A stretch of DNA of 64,000 bases from Burkholderia sp. FERM BP-3421 (GTDB taxonomy: Bacteria; Pseudomonadota; Gammaproteobacteria; Burkholderiales; Burkholderiaceae). Location: the NCBI RefSeq assembly GCF_028657905.1, contig NZ_CP117782.1:3100001-3164000 (forward strand). The letters run 5' to 3'. Made by a program: the position numbers and the translations under genes. A model generated the notes under the pieces. The model did no database searches. It was given only the letters and a program-made list of their open reading frames with translations, and had not been told where the DNA came from. Below, piece by piece: positions 62,732 to 64,000 of the stretch (position 1 is its first letter; every line of letters begins with the position of its first letter).

Positions 62732-64000
62732 ATGGATTCATCCGGCTTCTTGACATCGCTGCAAAGCACCCTGGGCGTTTACCTGCCCAAGATCGCCGGC
62801 GCGCTCGGCATCCTGATCGTCGGCTGGCTGATCGCCGTGCTGGTCCGTGCCGGCGTGCGCAAGCTGCTGGGCGCCTTGAAGGTCGACCAGCGCATCGCGG
62901 AGAGCACCGGGCAGGGCGCGCAGGTCGAAGGCATCGTCGCGGGCGGCCTGTTCTGGCTGATCCTGCTCGTGACCGCGGTCGGCATCTTCAACGTGCTGAA
63001 CCTCTACGCGGTATCGAATCCGTTCTCGCTGCTCGTCACCAAGATCATCAACTACCTGCCGAACCTGCTCGGCGGCGGCGCGCTCGCGCTGATCGCGTGG
63101 TTGATCGCCTCGCTCTTGCGCAGCATCGTGGGGAAGGCACTGAAGGCGAGCCGGATCGACGGCAAGCTGTCCGAGACGGCCGGCATGAAGCCGATGAGCG
63201 GCTATCTCGGCGACGTGCTGTTCTGGCTCGTGATCCTGATGTTCATTCCCGCGATCCTCGCCGCGTTCGACCTGAACGGGCTGCTGTCGCCGGTTCAGGG
63301 CATGATCGACAAGATCCTCGCGATCGTCCCGAACGTGTTCGCGGCGGTCGTGATCGGCTTCGTCGGCTGGGTGGTCGCGCGGATCCTGCGCGGCCTCGTC
63401 GTCAACCTGCTGAGCGCGGCGGGCGCCGACCGTCTCACGCAGAACGTCGACAGCGCGACGCCCGTGAAACTGTCGAGCCTGCTCGGCACCGTGGTCTATA
63501 TCTTCGTATTCGTGCCGACCCTGATTTCCGCGCTCGACGCGCTGAAGATCGAGGCGATCTCGGGCCCGGCCACGCGCCTGCTCGACCAGTTCCTCGGCGC
63601 GGTGCCCGACATCGTCGCGGCGGTCGTGATCTTGCTCGTCACGTTCTATGTCGCGCGCTTCGTCGCGACGCTCGTGCAGAAGCTGCTGGTGGCGGCGGGC
63701 GTCGACGGGCTGCCCGCCGTGCTCGGCGTCGAACGGGTGTTCTCGGGCACGTTGCAGCCGTCGGTGCTGGCCGGCCGGCTCGTGATCTTCTTCGCGATGC
63801 TGTTCGCGACCGTCGAGGCCGCGAACCGGCTCGGCTTCGGGCAGGTGCGCGACGTCGTCACGCTGTTCATCGAGTTCGGCGCGCACATCCTGATGGGCGG
63901 CGTGATCCTCGTGATCGGCTTCTGGCTCGCCGGCCTCGCGCGCCGCGTGATCCAGCAGGCCGACCACGACCAGAGCGGCCTGCTCGCGCGGATCGCGCAA
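62732..64000 (+). CDS. Multi-repeat mechanosensitive-channel-type membrane protein (3' truncated by window)
   Basis: 423 residues are visible from ATG 62732, with GGGAGAG upstream; the gene runs off the right edge. It is built of repeated units, each with a long hydrophobic helix followed by a glycine/alanine-rich amphipathic helix: ILIVGWLIAVLVRAGVRKLL, ALIAWLIASLLRSIVGKAL, VVIGFVGWVVARILRGLVV, VVILLVTFYVARFVATLVQ, and VILVIGFWLAGLARRVIQ. This is the conserved TM-helix repeat of MscS-like family proteins. It probably guards against osmotic downshock. The MscS pore helix itself is not seen in the visible part. Confidence 0.85.
   Translation, partial: MDSSGFLTSLQSTLGVYLPKIAGALGILIVGWLIAVLVRAGVRKLLGALKVDQRIAESTGQGAQVEGIVAGGLFWLILLVTAVGIFNVLNLYAVSNPFSLLVTKIINYLPNLLGGGALALIAWLIASLLRSIVGKALKASRIDGKLSETAGMKPMSGYLGDVLFWLVILMFIPAILAAFDLNGLLSPVQGMIDKILAIVPNVFAAVVIGFVGWVVARILRGLVVNLLSAAGADRLTQNVDSATPVKLSSLLGTVVYIFVFVPTLISALDALKIEAISGPATRLLDQFLGAVPDIVAAVVILLVTFYVARFVATLVQKLLVAAGVDGLPAVLGVERVFSGTLQPSVLAGRLVIFFAMLFATVEAANRLGFGQVRDVVTLFIEFGAHILMGGVILVIGFWLAGLARRVIQQADHDQSGLLARIAQ

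Overview
The window looks like the replication-origin-proximal part of chromosome 1 of a Burkholderia-type beta-proteobacterium. It is very GC-rich with strong G/C third-position codon bias, and it carries mnmG-rsmG-parA-parB followed directly by a complete atpIBEFHAGDC operon. It also holds hemE, priA, a trifunctional putA and many branched-chain amino-acid ABC transporter genes. The species cannot be fixed from sequence reading alone; a plant- or insect-associated member is suggested only by a Cry-toxin-like gene (inference).

Layout. 1-1361: the tail of a membrane protein and ybdK. 1362-1850: a gene-free stretch with DnaA boxes, where G/C skew changes sign; I read it as a probable oriC. 1884-5207: a MarR-type regulator with a cysteine tail, a glutamine-amidotransferase-like protein, an Old Yellow Enzyme and a SET-domain protein. 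5303-6796: a Tat-exported protein whose first half carries the conserved blocks of the Bacillus Cry (delta-endotoxin) pore-forming domain. 6816-9155 (minus): a QseBC/TctDE-like two-component system. 9277-11520: a DUF3717 protein, then phenylalanine hydroxylase (phhA), its pterin recycling enzyme (phhB) and a divergent Lrp/AsnC regulator. 11548-16624: a CYTH protein, a LysR regulator, mmsA and a GMC oxidoreductase.

16950-28138 holds two branched-chain/amide-type ABC importers (livGF-SBP-livHM, and SBP-livH-livMG fusion-livF), separated by a poorly understood 1.4 kb. 28164-32713 is the mnmG-rsmG-parAB locus with nearby parS sites, one of them inside a perfect terminator-like palindrome. 32724-33854 is an anion permease. 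34401-41923 is the F1Fo ATP synthase operon, with a good sigma-70 promoter and a terminator. 42070-49168: an acyl-CoA synthetase, a candidate structured RNA, periplasmic cyclohexadienyl dehydratase, hemE, priA (preceded by DnaA boxes) and a small membrane protein. 49305-53376: putA, with GTTGCA operator motifs in its leader. 53462-56791: two amino-acid binding proteins and a methionine-type aminotransferase.

56848-62427 contains a PadR regulator, a cadR-cadA Cd/Pb/Zn resistance pair with a textbook MerR promoter and a His-rich repeat in the pump, a zinc-ribbon protein and an AraC/GyrI regulator. Two related 13-bp minisatellites abut the 3' ends of the PadR and AraC genes. The window ends inside a multi-repeat mechanosensitive-channel-type membrane protein.

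Functionally the window joins chromosome initiation and segregation (oriC, parABS, priA), energy supply (ATP synthase, hemE) and amino-acid uptake and catabolism (liv, phh, mms, put). The most unusual items are the exported Cry-like protein, the skew-supported origin distant from dnaA, the terminator-embedded parS, the candidate structured RNA and the paired 13-bp minisatellites.
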